This document shows, one piece after another, positions 31,431-45,363 of a DNA stretch of 64,000 nucleotides (positions within the stretch are counted from its first letter, which is position 1; the number at the start of each line of letters is the position of its first letter). Below the pieces are notes generated by a model. The model searched no databases and was not told where the DNA came from. It saw only the letters and a program-made list of their open reading frames with translations. Source of the DNA: Phaeosaccion multiseriatum (Eukaryota > Ochrophyta, other classes). The translations under genes were made by a program, and so were the position numbers. The DNA lies in assembly GCA_965112735.1 (NCBI GenBank), contig OZ218965.1:1488001-1552000 (forward strand), in the 5' to 3' direction.

Positions 31431-31788
31431 CCTGCTGCCGCTTCAGCTGGTTCAGTATGCGCTGCTGGTGTTTACTTGGAGCTGACGGGACAAGACCAGC
31501 TCCGGCGGGTCCCAAAGCAAGGCTCCGCCTCCCCCTCCCCCTCCCCCCTCCACTGATAGACGCAGCGAGTGGTCCTGGCACAAAGGCTACGCCATACAAA
31601 GATAAAGTCCCTCTGCTCATATAGAGTCAGAGAGGAAGGCCTGTCGAGGGAGTTGAGGGAGTCCGTCGCCTCCCCGCTTTGCTCCCCGTCTCCCTCTCTC
31701 TTGTCTTTGTCTGTGTCGCTCTCACAGGCACATTCGACTCCGCGCAGCCCCAGCCTCGAACCTGCCTTCCGTTTTCCGACGACGCTTT

Positions 31789-33245
31789 TCAGCAGAAGAC
31801 GGCCCAGTCCAGAACCTGGAAGGTGCTCAGCAGAGCTCGGAAGTCCCTCATCGCCTCCACCTTCGCCACCACAGCCGCACTCTCACTCTCACTCTCCAAC
31901 TGCGCTCCTCCTCCTCCTCCTCCTCCAACTCCTCCTGCTGCCCCTCCTTCAGTCGTCGAGGTGAAGCCCTTCGCCACCGCCAAGGCCACTCTTTGAGCCT
32001 CCGCACTGTCCCTAACAGGCATGTTCACCGTGAAGAGGAGGTCGGTCTCTACCTTGGCGAGACGAATATTGACCATAGCGATGACCACGTGGTCAACCAC
32101 AATCGCACTCAAGCTCGCGGCACGCTCTTCTTCGCTCAGCTCTTCGGCTGCTGCTGCGGTGCATGCTCCTCCTGGTCCTGGCCCTGGTCCTGATCCTGTC
32201 GGAGGCAATGATGCCTCTGTCTCCGGCGGCGAGGCATGCTGCTCAGCGGCCAGGACTTGCTGAGTGCCCACAAGGCCTGACTTTGGGAAGCGCGGGTCCA
32301 ACAGCGAGCAGATGGTGTCGGGCAGTGCGCCGGCCCACGTCACTTCCGCTTTGAAAGACTCATTGACCTCCACTAGGTCTGTCCAGAAGTACTCTACGCT
32401 AAGGCCGCTGCTACTGCTGGTGGTGGTGGGGTTGTTGCCGGTGGTAGTGGTAGGGGTGGTTGTACCGTTGCTGCCCCCACTTTGAGACAGGCCTGCCACG
32501 AAGTCCAGTATCTCAATGACGATGGACACGTCCTCTCGCACAAACACCTCCTGGTGGTCCGGCACCTGTCGGAAATCACTGGCGGCGTCGGGGAGGGTGG
32601 GCGACAGGCGAGTGCGTTTACGAGAAAAGAGAGGGTTGAGCATAAATCAACCAAACCAGCCTTGCTCTCGGGGCAGGCGACGCAAAGCGCGGAGACGCAA
32701 GACACATGTAAGGAGGATACCAAACCAGGAACGTACCTGAGATCCTTGTAATCGCTCGGCAAGTCGCATACCAGTGCCCCTCCAAACAGCTCCTTGCGGA
32801 CAGTATTGTTGCCGCCGCCCATACTTCCTGGTGGGGGAGGTGAGGGCGCCTTCTCCTGCCGCTGTTCCTCCAGATTCTCCTCCCTCGGCTCGTCCTCCGC
32901 CTCCTTGACTCGCGGCGGCACCTCTGGTGGCCGCGTTCCTGCCTCCTGTCCGGCCTTATCCTCCTCGCGCCTGTCCTGCAGCGAAGCTGTCTCTGCGTCT
33001 CCTATGATAGGTTCTGTGGGAGTGGTGCTCATGGTATCTGGACCCGGCGTCGCTCCCTTTGCTGTTGCTGCTGTTTCTGTTTGGCCGCCAGCTTTGGGCT
33101 CTGTCGCCACGCCTGAGATACTCTGAGAGCCATGGTCGACGAGATTTCCCTCCTCGTCCATCATCATTGGCGCATACTGTGCCTGGAGCGGCTGCTGATG
33201 GGGATCGTTTTGCTGCTGCTGCTCATCTCCCTTCTCCCTCTCCAT
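31789..33245 (-). CDS. MOG1: MOG1/RANGRF-like Ran-binding protein
   Basis: Two exons: 33245-32737 and 32578-31789 (432 residues), GT-AG, phase 2. The Mog1 core starts near residue 150 with KELFGGALVCDLPSDYKDL, and the splice yields SDFRQVPDHQEVFV, the family hallmark. IVIEILDF, VEYFWTDLVEVN, LVGTQQV and a late strand with VNIRLAKVETDLLFTVNMP follow. Mog1 proteins bind Ran and release its nucleotide in nuclear transport (family knowledge). The protein is much longer than human RANGRF (about 186 residues). The extra length is a disordered Gln/Pro/Glu-rich N-terminus of about 150 residues plus Thr- and Gly-rich inserts. The start ATG is the first in frame. Confidence 0.88.
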
Positions 33246-33328
33246 TTGCGTTCAAGGTTTGTCGGATAGAGGAGAGGATGAGAACTTTATTGACTTAATA
33301 GGAGTCACCTAAGAAACTGAAAGTGTGA

Positions 33329-33330
<2 letters not shown>

Positions 33331-33360
<30 letters not shown>
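33331..33360. repeat. (GT)n run
   Basis: Fifteen or so GT units upstream of MOG1, at the edge of the retroelement remnant. Confidence 0.85.
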
Positions 33361-33362
<2 letters not shown>

Positions 33363-33397
33363 GTGTCGCTGTGTCTCCGGGGCCCTCGAGGGGCCGG

Positions 33398-33985
33398 TTA
33401 CTCCCCCTCTAGGGCGGGGAGGGGGAGTGCGGGACCGGCTCCGCGGTTGAGCCGACCCAGGAAGGCGCGCTCCCGCTCCGAGAGCCACATCTGGTGGCTG
33501 CAGCTGACGAGGCGGCGTAGTCGTGTCAGGACGTGGCCCTTGGTGGTGGAGGAGCCCGTGCGGCCAGTGCGGGTGACCACGTGCTCGGCGAGTGCGTGCA
33601 GGAGCGATTGCGCCTGTGCGCCGAGTCGGCCGTGGGTCTCGATGGCGAAGGTGGAGAGGCGAACACGCTCTCGGTCGTACGTGCCCCTGTAATGTCGCTC
33701 CTTGCGGGTCTCGCTGTTGGCGGCTGCCGCTCCCGGTCTAATGTCCGTGCGGAGCACATTCAAGGCCGTCCTGCAGAGGTTGTTACTCAGGGTTAGGTCA
33801 AGCATGTGCGCCGGGTGGGCAAAGGTGGGGTCGCGGGCTCCGGAGAGGGCGCCTCGGGGGAGGGTGGCGTCCATGCGGAAGGTCCGGGCGATGTTGTGCG
33901 GGGGGTTGAAGAGCTCCGAGCTCTCGTGTCCGACGCGGGAGACGTAGTTCTGCTTGAAGGAGAGGATAGAGGAGAAAGGATTACA
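33398..33985 (-). mobile_element. Fragment of a non-LTR retrotransposon ORF (C-terminal part)
   Basis: A minus-strand open frame whose second half reads ETRKERHYRGTYDRERV, then FAIETHGRLGAQAQSLLHAL, and ends in an Arg-rich segment. This resembles the region C-terminal to the reverse transcriptase in LINE-type elements, where a K..HY..... and F..E..GR.G pattern is common. No reverse transcriptase motifs are present, so the copy is truncated. It sits in the 0.8-kb gap between MOG1 and the SMP-30 gene; the open frame extends on to 34138, antisense to SMP-30 exon 1. Assigned by eye only. Confidence 0.45.
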
Positions 33986-34043
33986 TCTGTGACTCCGCTC
34001 GAATGTAGAGGGCGTGAAGAAGGTCGGTGTCACACCAGCACAG

Positions 34044-37000
34044 ATGGAGGCCGGAGAAGCTGTAGCAGCGGCCGACGTGTGGGGAAAGCATCTGGATGAC
34101 CTACCCCTGAATGAACCACAGCTCGTCGTTGATGCCAAGGTCTGTGACGCGCGGAAGGTGGCGTGTTCCCAACAGAAAGCTTGTATCTCTTTAGCCTCTG
34201 CTCTCTTTGTCTCGTCGAGCTACCCCTCGCCTCCTCGTGAGCCTCTGTCCCACTCATACTCTCGCTGTTGTTGGCATCACTTGTTTCTCCTCTCTTTCCA
34301 GAACGAGCTTGGCGAAGGCGTCACGTGGTGCCCTCGCCGCCAGGCCGTCCTATGGCTGGACATCGTTGGCAAGAAGCTGCACAGCTGGGAGTGGAAGGAA
34401 GGACCAAACACGCCAATGCCACCCGTCTCGTCGTGGGATCTCCCCAAAGTGGCCGGGTCCTTCTGCTTGACCGATGACTTTGACCCTGAGGACAGCGCCG
34501 AGGTGGCCGCCAAGCGCTTCCCCTTCATCATGTGTTTCGAGGATGGGTTTGCCCTGTACAATCACACGAATCAGAAGTGCCGGTACCTCGACACTCCCTA
34601 TCGAAAGGTGGGGTTTTGATTTCGGCCCGGTGAGAGGGATCACCGTTCCTCCTACACGCTGGCATGGCTGCTGACGCGCTGCTTGCTTTTCTGCTTCGTC
34701 CGACCGCGGGTATCTTCCTAACTCTTGCTGCTGTTTTCTTGCAGGAAGGCAACATCCGGCTCAACGACGGTAGAACGGACCGCCAGGGCAGGGTTGTCTG
34801 CGGGGCAATGTAAGCTTTTGCCTTCTCGCGTGTGGTGCATATTCGGGCACCCTCCTCTCTTCTCCTCCCTCTCGTACGGCACACATTAACCCACCTTCAT
34901 GATACCCATTTTCCTCGCTACCCACTCCTGCCTAACAGAAACCTGGACAACGTGGACGAGCCGCTGGACAAGTGGGAGGCCAAGGTCAAGGCGTACTGCG
35001 TCGGTGTGGACAGTCAAGGCAAAGACAGCAGTAGCAGCAGCAGCAGCAGTAGTAGTAGTAATGGTAGTGGTAGTGGTACTAGTCGCGATGGACCTATTTT
35101 TAAGGCGAAAGAGATCATCGTCCATCACACCTTTCGAAATTACAACGGAGGCGCCTTCTCGCCCGATGGCAGGTGAGGGGAATAAAGAGACAAACGGACA
35201 GAGGGAGAGGCAGAAGAAACAGCACGGGCAATACGCGGATAGAGGGAGAGGGAGAAGGAGGAAAGGAGGAAGAGAGGAAGCGACGGCTCCGGCTCTGGCG
35301 GCGGCGGCGGCGGAGGAGGAGGAGGAGGAGGAGGAGGAGGAGGAGGAGGAGGAGGAGGAGGAGGAGGAGGAGGGATGGAGAAGTGAATGTATGTTTGTCT
35401 TCTCTCTCATTGCGCACCCTCCCAGTGTCCACTACCGTCGATTGCTGTGTCTCCTTCTTATGCCTCCTCTCTCGCTCTCTCGCCCTGTGTGTGTGTGTGT
35501 GTGTGCGTGTGTGTCAACCTCCGCGATGGCTGTCTCGCAGGACAATGTACTGCACAGGTAGGAAGGAAGGAGCGTACAGTGGCAAGAGTGATGCCGCCCC
35601 TCCTCTCTTCGCTCTTGCCCTCTTGCTTCCCCCTTGCTCCCCCCTCTCCACCTCCCATTCCCTTTCCCCTCATCTCCTCTCCTCTCCCCGCTCTCTCTCT
35701 TTCTCTCTCTCTTTTTCTTTCTCTTTCTCTCTCCCTATCTCTCTCTTCCTTTCTCTTTCCCTCCCCCTCCTCTGCTCTCCTCTCCCCGCTCTCTCTCTCT
35801 TTCTCTCTCTCTCCCTCTCCCTCTATCTTTCTTTCTCTCTCTCTCCCTCTCTCTCTTGCTTTCTCTTTCCCTCCCCCTCCTCTGCTCTCCTCTCCCCGCT
35901 CTCTCTCTCTTTCTCTCTCTCTCCCTCTCTCTCTTGCTTTCTCTTTCCCTCCCCCTCATCTCCTCTCCTCTCCCCGCTCTCTCTCTTTCTCTCTCTCTTT
36001 TTCTTTCTCTTTCTCTCTCCCTCTCTCTCTTGCTTTCTCTTTCCCTCCCCCTCCTCTCCTCTCCTCTCCCCGCTCTCTCTCTCTCTTTCCCTCTCTCTCT
36101 CTCTCCCACACACACCCAGACTCGCCGCTACACGAGATATGTAAGTGCGTGGGTGCAAGCACGTGTGCGTATGTGATCCTTGCTCCTGATGATGGAGATG
36201 GAGATGTGGAGTTGAGGAGATGGAGTGCGTCTTCTCCACAAGATTTCCCTCCCGTCTCTTGTGCTTAGCTCAGCTCTTCTTATCGTGTTGTTGTTTTGTG
36301 GCCCGTGTTTCACCACTTTCGCCAGGGGCTTTTGACTACGACACGAAGACTGGCGAGCCCAACAATCAGCGGACATTTGCCCAAATGAAGGCTCCGGAGG
36401 TGGCGGACGGAGCAACCATTGACAGGTATGTGCCCTCCTTGGTACCTTGACTTGACTTGTCCCCCCCCACATCCCAGAAAAGCAACGGGTTCTCAAGCAA
36501 GCAAGCGCTTCGTCGGCGTTGTGGGCTCAATCAAAGTGCAAGCATAACACCCTCGACGCTCGCCGCACACTTGACTTGGTTGTGTTTGTCGTTTCCTCTG
36601 TGTCCTTCCGGTTATTACTCAGTTTAGTTGATGATATCAAGAGTCAATTTTCCCATCAATCTCCCCTCCCCTCCCCTCCCCTCCCCTCCCCCACGTGTGC
36701 ACGTACGTCCGTCTCTGTGTACCTATCTGCCAATGTGCCCCTATGTCAGTGAGGGATGCCTCTTGACGGCGGCCTTTTGGGGAGGCAAGGTGCTTCGCTT
36801 CAGCCCCCAGGGGGAACACATGACCACCTTCAACTTCCCCAAAGCGTGCAGAACGACGTGTGAGTACGTAAGGTGCCACTGTGTTGGTTTGGTGTGTGAG
36901 TAGAGAGCGTTTGGAGATTTTCTCTTGGATTGATTGATTGGAAACTCCTCCTCCGCGGACTGCTCCTGACTTCTTACTTTGCTGCATGGAAGAATGCAAG

Positions 37001-37866
37001 ACCCATCTTGCTATACGCGAAGGAGAGTAGCCTTGGAGGAGAGTAGCCTTGAGGGAGAGTAGCCTTGAAGGAGAGTAGTCTTGAAGGAGAGTAGCCTTGA
37101 AGGAGAGTAGCCTTGAAGGAGAGTAGCCTTGAAGGAGAGTAGCCTTGAAGGAGAGTAGCCTTGAAGGAGAGTAGCCTTCAAGGAGAGTAGCCTTGGGCGC
37201 AGGACCTCCTTGAGAACAGATGGCCCCATGTACTTCAATGTACGCCCTTGGGGCAACTGTGCTTGTCCCTCCACGCCCTCCTTCCTATCGTTAGCTCATC
37301 TCTACCCCGCCCTCGGCTCTGGTCCTCTGGTTGCCCCTCCCTGCCTGGTGCTGGCGTCTGCCCCTCCCCCTGCCCCGACAGGTCCGTGCATTGGCGGCCC
37401 GAAGATGGACACGCTCTTCGTCACGTCTGGGAGGTGAGGAGGTGTAGGGATCCTTCACTGTGCCTCGGGACCCCTGCACTTCTCTAGCACTTGCTTACAG
37501 CAGACTCTCTCGCTGCTCGCGCTTCCCTCTCAGTATAGTTGGCTTCCTCTGCATTCCCCGACCATCCACGCGCCTGCGCTCCCGTTGCCTAACTCTCTCA
37601 ACGCCCTCTACTTCCGGCTTCCCTTCCTCTCCTCCTCCCCTCTCCGTCACTCTACTATACTGGACTGGCACTCCTCCTACGACCCTCCGGCTGCTGCCAG
37701 GGTGGGAACGACCGAGGAGGACAGAGCCAAACACCCCTGGGATGGCGGTCTGATCGCAGTGAAGCTGGACGGCATTACAGGCATCCCTTACACGGCTGTT
37801 CCTTTCGATAGCACACCATCTGCACCAGTGGACTCGGCAGTGGTGGAGGAGGCCGACAAGATCTAA
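34044..37866 (+). CDS. SMP-30/gluconolactonase-like (regucalcin-type) beta-propeller protein
   Basis: Ten exons: 34044-34139, 34302-34607, 34745-34809, 34939-35172, 35541-35557, 36120-36140, 36326-36425, 36750-36859, 37382-37433, 37701-37866 (388 residues). All junctions are GT-AG and phases agree, including two microexons of 17 and 21 bases. Splicing restores family motifs: NELGEGVTWCP (metal-binding Glu), RLNDGRTDRQGR, FSPDGRTMYCTDSP (metal-binding Asp), IWAFDYD, SEGCLLTAAFWGGKVLRF and CIGGPKMDTLFVTSG. Such proteins are calcium/zinc-dependent lactonases; the substrate here cannot be told. A Ser run is inserted in exon 4. Confidence 0.9.
35312..35372. repeat. (GGA)n array, SMP-30 intron 4
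   Basis: About 20 GGA triplets in purine-rich orientation relative to the gene, an exception to the usual pyrimidine-sense rule. Confidence 0.85.
35640..36112. repeat. CT-rich higher-order repeat, SMP-30 intron 5
   Basis: Several copies of a unit of roughly 100-130 bases made of CTCT, TTTC and CCCTCCCC blocks fill the intron up to the acceptor of the 21-base exon. Sense is pyrimidine. Confidence 0.8.
37018..37196. repeat. 18-bp minisatellite, SMP-30 intron 8
   Basis: About ten tandem copies of GAGAGTAGCCTTGAAGGA with occasional substitutions. Confidence 0.9.
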
Positions 37867-37922
37867 TTGCGAAGCATTATCCAACATCGATCCCCATGAT
37901 CCAACTATAATGTCAATGTCGA

Positions 37923-41072
<3,150 letters not shown>

Positions 41073-41372
41073 CGGTTGCTTTCATCAATCTCTGAAGGGG
41101 GCAGGCAGTAGGCCTCTTTCTGTAGCGTCTAGCAACAAGGAGGGGGGAAGAATACGATTTAAAATTTAATTGTATGTATATGAAGAGAATATATCTATTA
41201 ATTCTATACCGCAACTGTGATGCGCGCTGTGATCTCATGTCATCTAGCTAACCCAACAACCCCCTGCTATTGGAGAACCCTAAACACCCGTTGCATATGC
41301 GAATAGCGCAAATCCTCGGGCTCCTAAATCTAAGCAGCATGGTGTCCCTCTGCTGCTGCTGCTGTATCACCA

Positions 41373-41408
<36 letters not shown>

Positions 41409-41631
41409 GAGCATATCCCCCCCCCCCAAGCTAAAGCGATAAGCTACAATAGTAAGTACAAAAAACAAGCTCCCCCCCCCCCCTCCTCCCTCCTCCCTTG
41501 TCCAAAGACAGGAACAAGACGCTCCAGGCCAGAAGTTGCTCGTCTCTCCTATAATGCCGAAATCAACCATAGTACTTCGGAGTACAAAACAACAGCAAAA
41601 GGCTGCTGCCCTACTCCGCCCAACCGAGGGG
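41073..41631. other. Convergent intergenic region
   Basis: Lies between the stops of CRY-DASH (+) and the ankyrin gene (-). Holds a CTG-rich run at 41351-41406 with one copy of the dispersed 18-mer, and C-rich stretches. No coding content. Confidence 0.55.
41362..41379 (+). repeat. Dispersed 18-mer CTGTATCACCAACTGCTG (intergenic)
   Basis: Exact copy embedded in a CTG triplet run downstream of both flanking genes. Confidence 0.85.
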
Positions 41632-43826
41632 TCAGGAAATGCTACAACCACAGCCCCCCGCGCCAGGAGCCTGCTGACCACCCACCGATGATGGTGGCCT
41701 CGCTCCTGCCTCCCCGTTTGCCTCTAGGCCGTTTGCAGCTACCATGTTATCCGGCCCCCTCCTTGACCCCTCCTCTCCCTTCGGTCCAACCCCCTGTGCC
41801 ATTCGAGCCAAAACCTCAATGGCGGCAAGGCGATCTTCCACCCGCTTGAGCTCAAAGTCCTTCTCGTCCAGCCTCTCTCTCAAGACCTTGTTGGAGGCTT
41901 TGACCCGTGCCAAGTCGCCCTCCTTGTTGACCATGCTCTCAGACAGGAGACGCATCTCGCCCTGTAAGTCTCTCGAAGAATGACGCGGCTGAGAATCCGT
42001 GCTATCCCCACGCTTCATCTGCCCTCCACTACCACCATCCACCCCTCCACCCATACCACCATTCGCCGAAGAAGCAACGCTGCGGTTGGTGGTGGAGGCG
42101 TTGGACGTTATAGCCATCCCCAAACCGCCCGTTGCCGACCCGCCAGACTGCCGCCACGCCCTCTTTAACTTGCGCACCTCCGTCTCTAGAGCGTCTATGC
42201 GACGCATGGCTGTCTTGGTCATGCCCTCGTTGGCCTTGTTGTCAGCTTTCACGTTCTGCCAGCGCTCCTCCATCTCCATCAGGTCCGTGGCAATCATCTC
42301 AAGTGCCATGTCTACCGCCACGCTCTCATCGTCATCATCTTCGACATCAAAGTCCACCTCCCCCCCGTCCGCCAGGAGCCCCGAATAGCCCAGAGAGATG
42401 CCAGGAGGTGCTCCTGACGGAGCTCTGGAGCGCGATTCCGCACTGTTGTCTCGTGAATGGCCGTGTGAAGCACGACCACCACCACCACCACCAGCCGCCC
42501 CTGCTGCTGCTCCAAGTTCTCCTGCGGGCCCGCTCAACAGGCCCAAGTCCCGCATTTCCTTCTGCCTTGCCCGTTCCCTCTCCTTCATTTCCTCCTCCTC
42601 CTCCTCCGCCCCCGAAGGAAGGCGGGTGATTTTGTTGTTCCCATCCAAGGCGATACGCATGCTCGTAGAACGCTTCTTTGTCGGCTTGCCGGCCGACGAC
42701 GGTGGGATCATCGGCCCCGCAGCAGCCGCAGCGGCAGCTCTGTCTGCAGCTCTACTGTCCCCCCCGGGCAGCACACTGCCTGAACTCTCCCCCCGTGTGT
42801 GGAGCTTGCCCCCCGTTTCCTCTCCACCACTGACGCTGCATGCACCCGTAGACGAGGTTTCGTCCGTCAAAGAGCTTCCCCCCACCATGCGCAAGATCTC
42901 GATATCGCGCTCGGGATTTTTCCTCGATGCGCTCTGCCCACACAGTTCGGCCGGCGTCCTGCCGCCCTCATCCACTTCAGACAAACTGCAGCCCGCCTTG
43001 GTGAGGGCGAGCACGCACGGCAGGTGCGATTTGAGGCAGGCGTGGTGCAGTGGGGTTCTCTGGTCAAAGTCGGTAGCGTCTAAGCTGGCCCCGCGCTGTA
43101 TGAGCAGCTGCACAATGTTGTTGTGTCCGGAATGGCACGCCAGATGCAAGGGCTGCGTGAGGGAGGAGAGGGGAGAGAGTGGGAATGGGTGGGGCAAGGA
43201 GGAGGAGGAGGAGGAGGAGGAGGAGGAGGAGGGGAAGGGGGAGGAGGAGGAAGAGGAGGAGGAGGAGGAGGAGGAGGAGGAGGAGGAGGAGGAGGAGGGG
43301 AAGGGGGAGGAGGAGGAAGAGGACGAGAGGAGAAGGTGAGGCAAGCACGAAATCGTGTGGATTAGCATGTACAGGCAAAGACGAGGCGGAGGAGGAGGAG
43401 GGGGAGGAGGAGGAGGAGGAGGAGGAGGAGGAGGAGGAGGAGGAGAGGAGAGGGGAGAAGGACGAAATAGAGTGGCAAGCGTCCTTGTGGTCTCGTGTAA
43501 CGAAGTGAGACGGAGCCATCACAATGGGCGCTGGACCACATCTTCTCAGGCCCCATGTCCATGGTGATCTGGGCTGGAGGTCTGGAGGCCAAACCAGACT
43601 AACCACGGTGCTCGCTGTGCTTCACTTCTCTCTCTCTCACTCTCTGTTTCGATCGTACCGTTTGCTTCTTCGCAGTCTGCGCGTTGTTCACGTCTGCCCC
43701 TGCTTCCAGGAGTTTCTCTACAACCTCAATGTACCCCTTCTTGGCCGCGTAGTGGAGCGGGGCCCCGTCGTGCTCGTCGGTTACTTCGAGCTGCGGCTTA
43801 GACCTGCAGGAGTGAGAGGGGGGGGA

Positions 43827-43861
<35 letters not shown>

Positions 43862-44781
43862 GAGGAGGAGGAGGAGGAGGAGGAGGAGGAGGAGGAGGAG
43901 GAGGAGGAGGAGGAGGAGGAGGAGGGGGTTGATGATGAGGAGGATGAGGATGAGGATGAGGATGAGGGCATGAGGAGGAGAGGGGGGGGGCGGGAATCCG
44001 GCCAAAACCATGTCAGCATTGGTGGCCACGAAAAAAAATCAGTTTAATTCCTGGTGAAGGCATTACGCGTTCTTCCGACCATCGCCAACTCACCGTAGTA
44101 GCACGTCGACAATGGCGGCGTGCCCACCCCAGCAGGCCCAGTGGAGAGGACTTGCGTTCTGTTGATTGAACACATCCACCTGCGCCCCTTCCTCCACAAG
44201 CAGCCGCACCACTTCCAAGTGCCCCCCCCAACACGCCCACATGAGAGGGGAGCAGCTCTCTCTGTCCAGCTTATTCACATTGCCGCCCTTCGCGATGTAG
44301 TCCTTTATCTTGGTCAGCCGCCCTGGAGGTGGACGGTAGGAAGAGGAAGGGGGGGCAACGGTTGGGACCGGCCGTGTGTTTGAATATCGACCAGTGCGTT
44401 ACATGGTCGAAGACAGAGGCAGAGAAAAGAGAGACATAGCATGCAGTCCGAGTGAGGCCCGCAGATCGGGTGGGAGCAGCAGCCGCCGCAGCAGTGTGCA
44501 CAAGGGCAACGGCCACAGGGAACAGGGAACAAACAGCCAAGAGTAGAGCGCACTACTTTGCAGCAGTTTACACCAAGGTAAGCTCGAAACGGCGCTACAA
44601 GCGAGGCGCTGCCCAGAGGCACACAAGACCACAAATCCATAGGTCGGAAGAGCGGAGGACACCAAGGCCCCCACAGGCGGGGAAGTTTAAATCATTCACG
44701 GCACTCACCTGCTCTGGATGCCGCATGAATACCGCTAACCACATAGGGCGTCGAAGAGACAACAGAGCAGGCGACGCTCAT
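41632..44781 (-). CDS. Ankyrin-repeat protein with coiled coil and C-terminal CaaX box
   Basis: Four exons: 44781-44709, 44322-44094, 43803-43659, 43152-41632 (655 residues), GT-AG and in phase. The N-terminus gives AASRAGRLTKIKDYIAKGG across junction 1. About five ankyrin repeats follow: CSPLMWACWGGHLEVVRLLV, ASPLHWACWGGHAAIVDVLL, GAPLHYAAKKGYIEVVEKLL, TPLHLACHSGHNNIVQLLI and TPLHHACLKSHLPCVLAL. Then come a long low-complexity region, an acidic stretch, and a coiled coil with segments such as KASNKVLRERLDEKDFELK. The protein ends GGCGCSIS, in which CSIS fits a farnesylation CaaX box with a second Cys two residues before. It is probably a membrane-tethered scaffold; partners are unknown. Confidence 0.85.
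43198..43446. repeat. (GGA)n arrays, ankyrin gene intron 3
   Basis: Several GGA blocks with GGGGAA interruptions. Sense is TCC, close to the acceptor of the last exon. Confidence 0.85.
43838..43925. repeat. (GGA)n array, ankyrin gene intron 2
   Basis: About 29 GGA triplets; TCC in gene sense, shortly before the acceptor of exon 3. Confidence 0.9.
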
Positions 44782-45363
44782 GGTCCCACAGCTCTCCCCC
44801 CACTCCTGGGCGTATCTGTGCTTATCGCTGGTGGCAGTGCTGCTGCTGCCGTGCCCTGCAGAGAAGGATTCCCAGTCTCAAACGCCGTGAGAGAAAGCCT
44901 GTTCCGGCGGGCGGCTAATTTCTATCAGCCCCCTGCCATGCCGCCCCTGATTCTGCCCTGCTGCCTCTGCTCTGCCGCACGGGCAACCCCTGTGTTCGCC
45001 ACAGTCTTCCCTACACCTGTGCGCAATTCCTACTCTGACGCAAGTGCTCCAGCGGCAAGGTAAGGCCCGTCGTTACGGGTACAAAAAAAGACGGCAAGGG
45101 GTCCGGGGTCCCCACTTGCTCAAACTGGTCGGCTTGAGCACACACCTACAACACACGCTGCTGTTTAGAACTCCAAATGCTTTGTCGACGTCTCTGTAAC
45201 ACCCAGACTTTCTCGGCTCCCTTTGGATCCCTTACGCGGGCGCTCTGCTTCTCTATTATCGAGCCCGAATTGTAAAAATTGGGGGCCTTATCTCTTACGT
45301 ACTTATCTTACTTACTTACTTGTCATTGTTGACTTAGAGGACGGATCATCGATTGCCTACAAA
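44782..45363. promoter_or_regulatory. Divergent upstream region of ankyrin and helicase genes
   Basis: 582 bases between the divergent start codons at 44781 (-) and 45364 (+). Presumed to hold both promoters; no motif stands out and no further gene is seen. Confidence 0.4.

Noticed and set aside
31168-31620. A second gene upstream of the FNIP block (frame with KHQQRILNQLKRQQ)
   Set aside because: It overlaps a more plausible frame with a hydrophobic helix and has no recognisable domain or consistent splice link.
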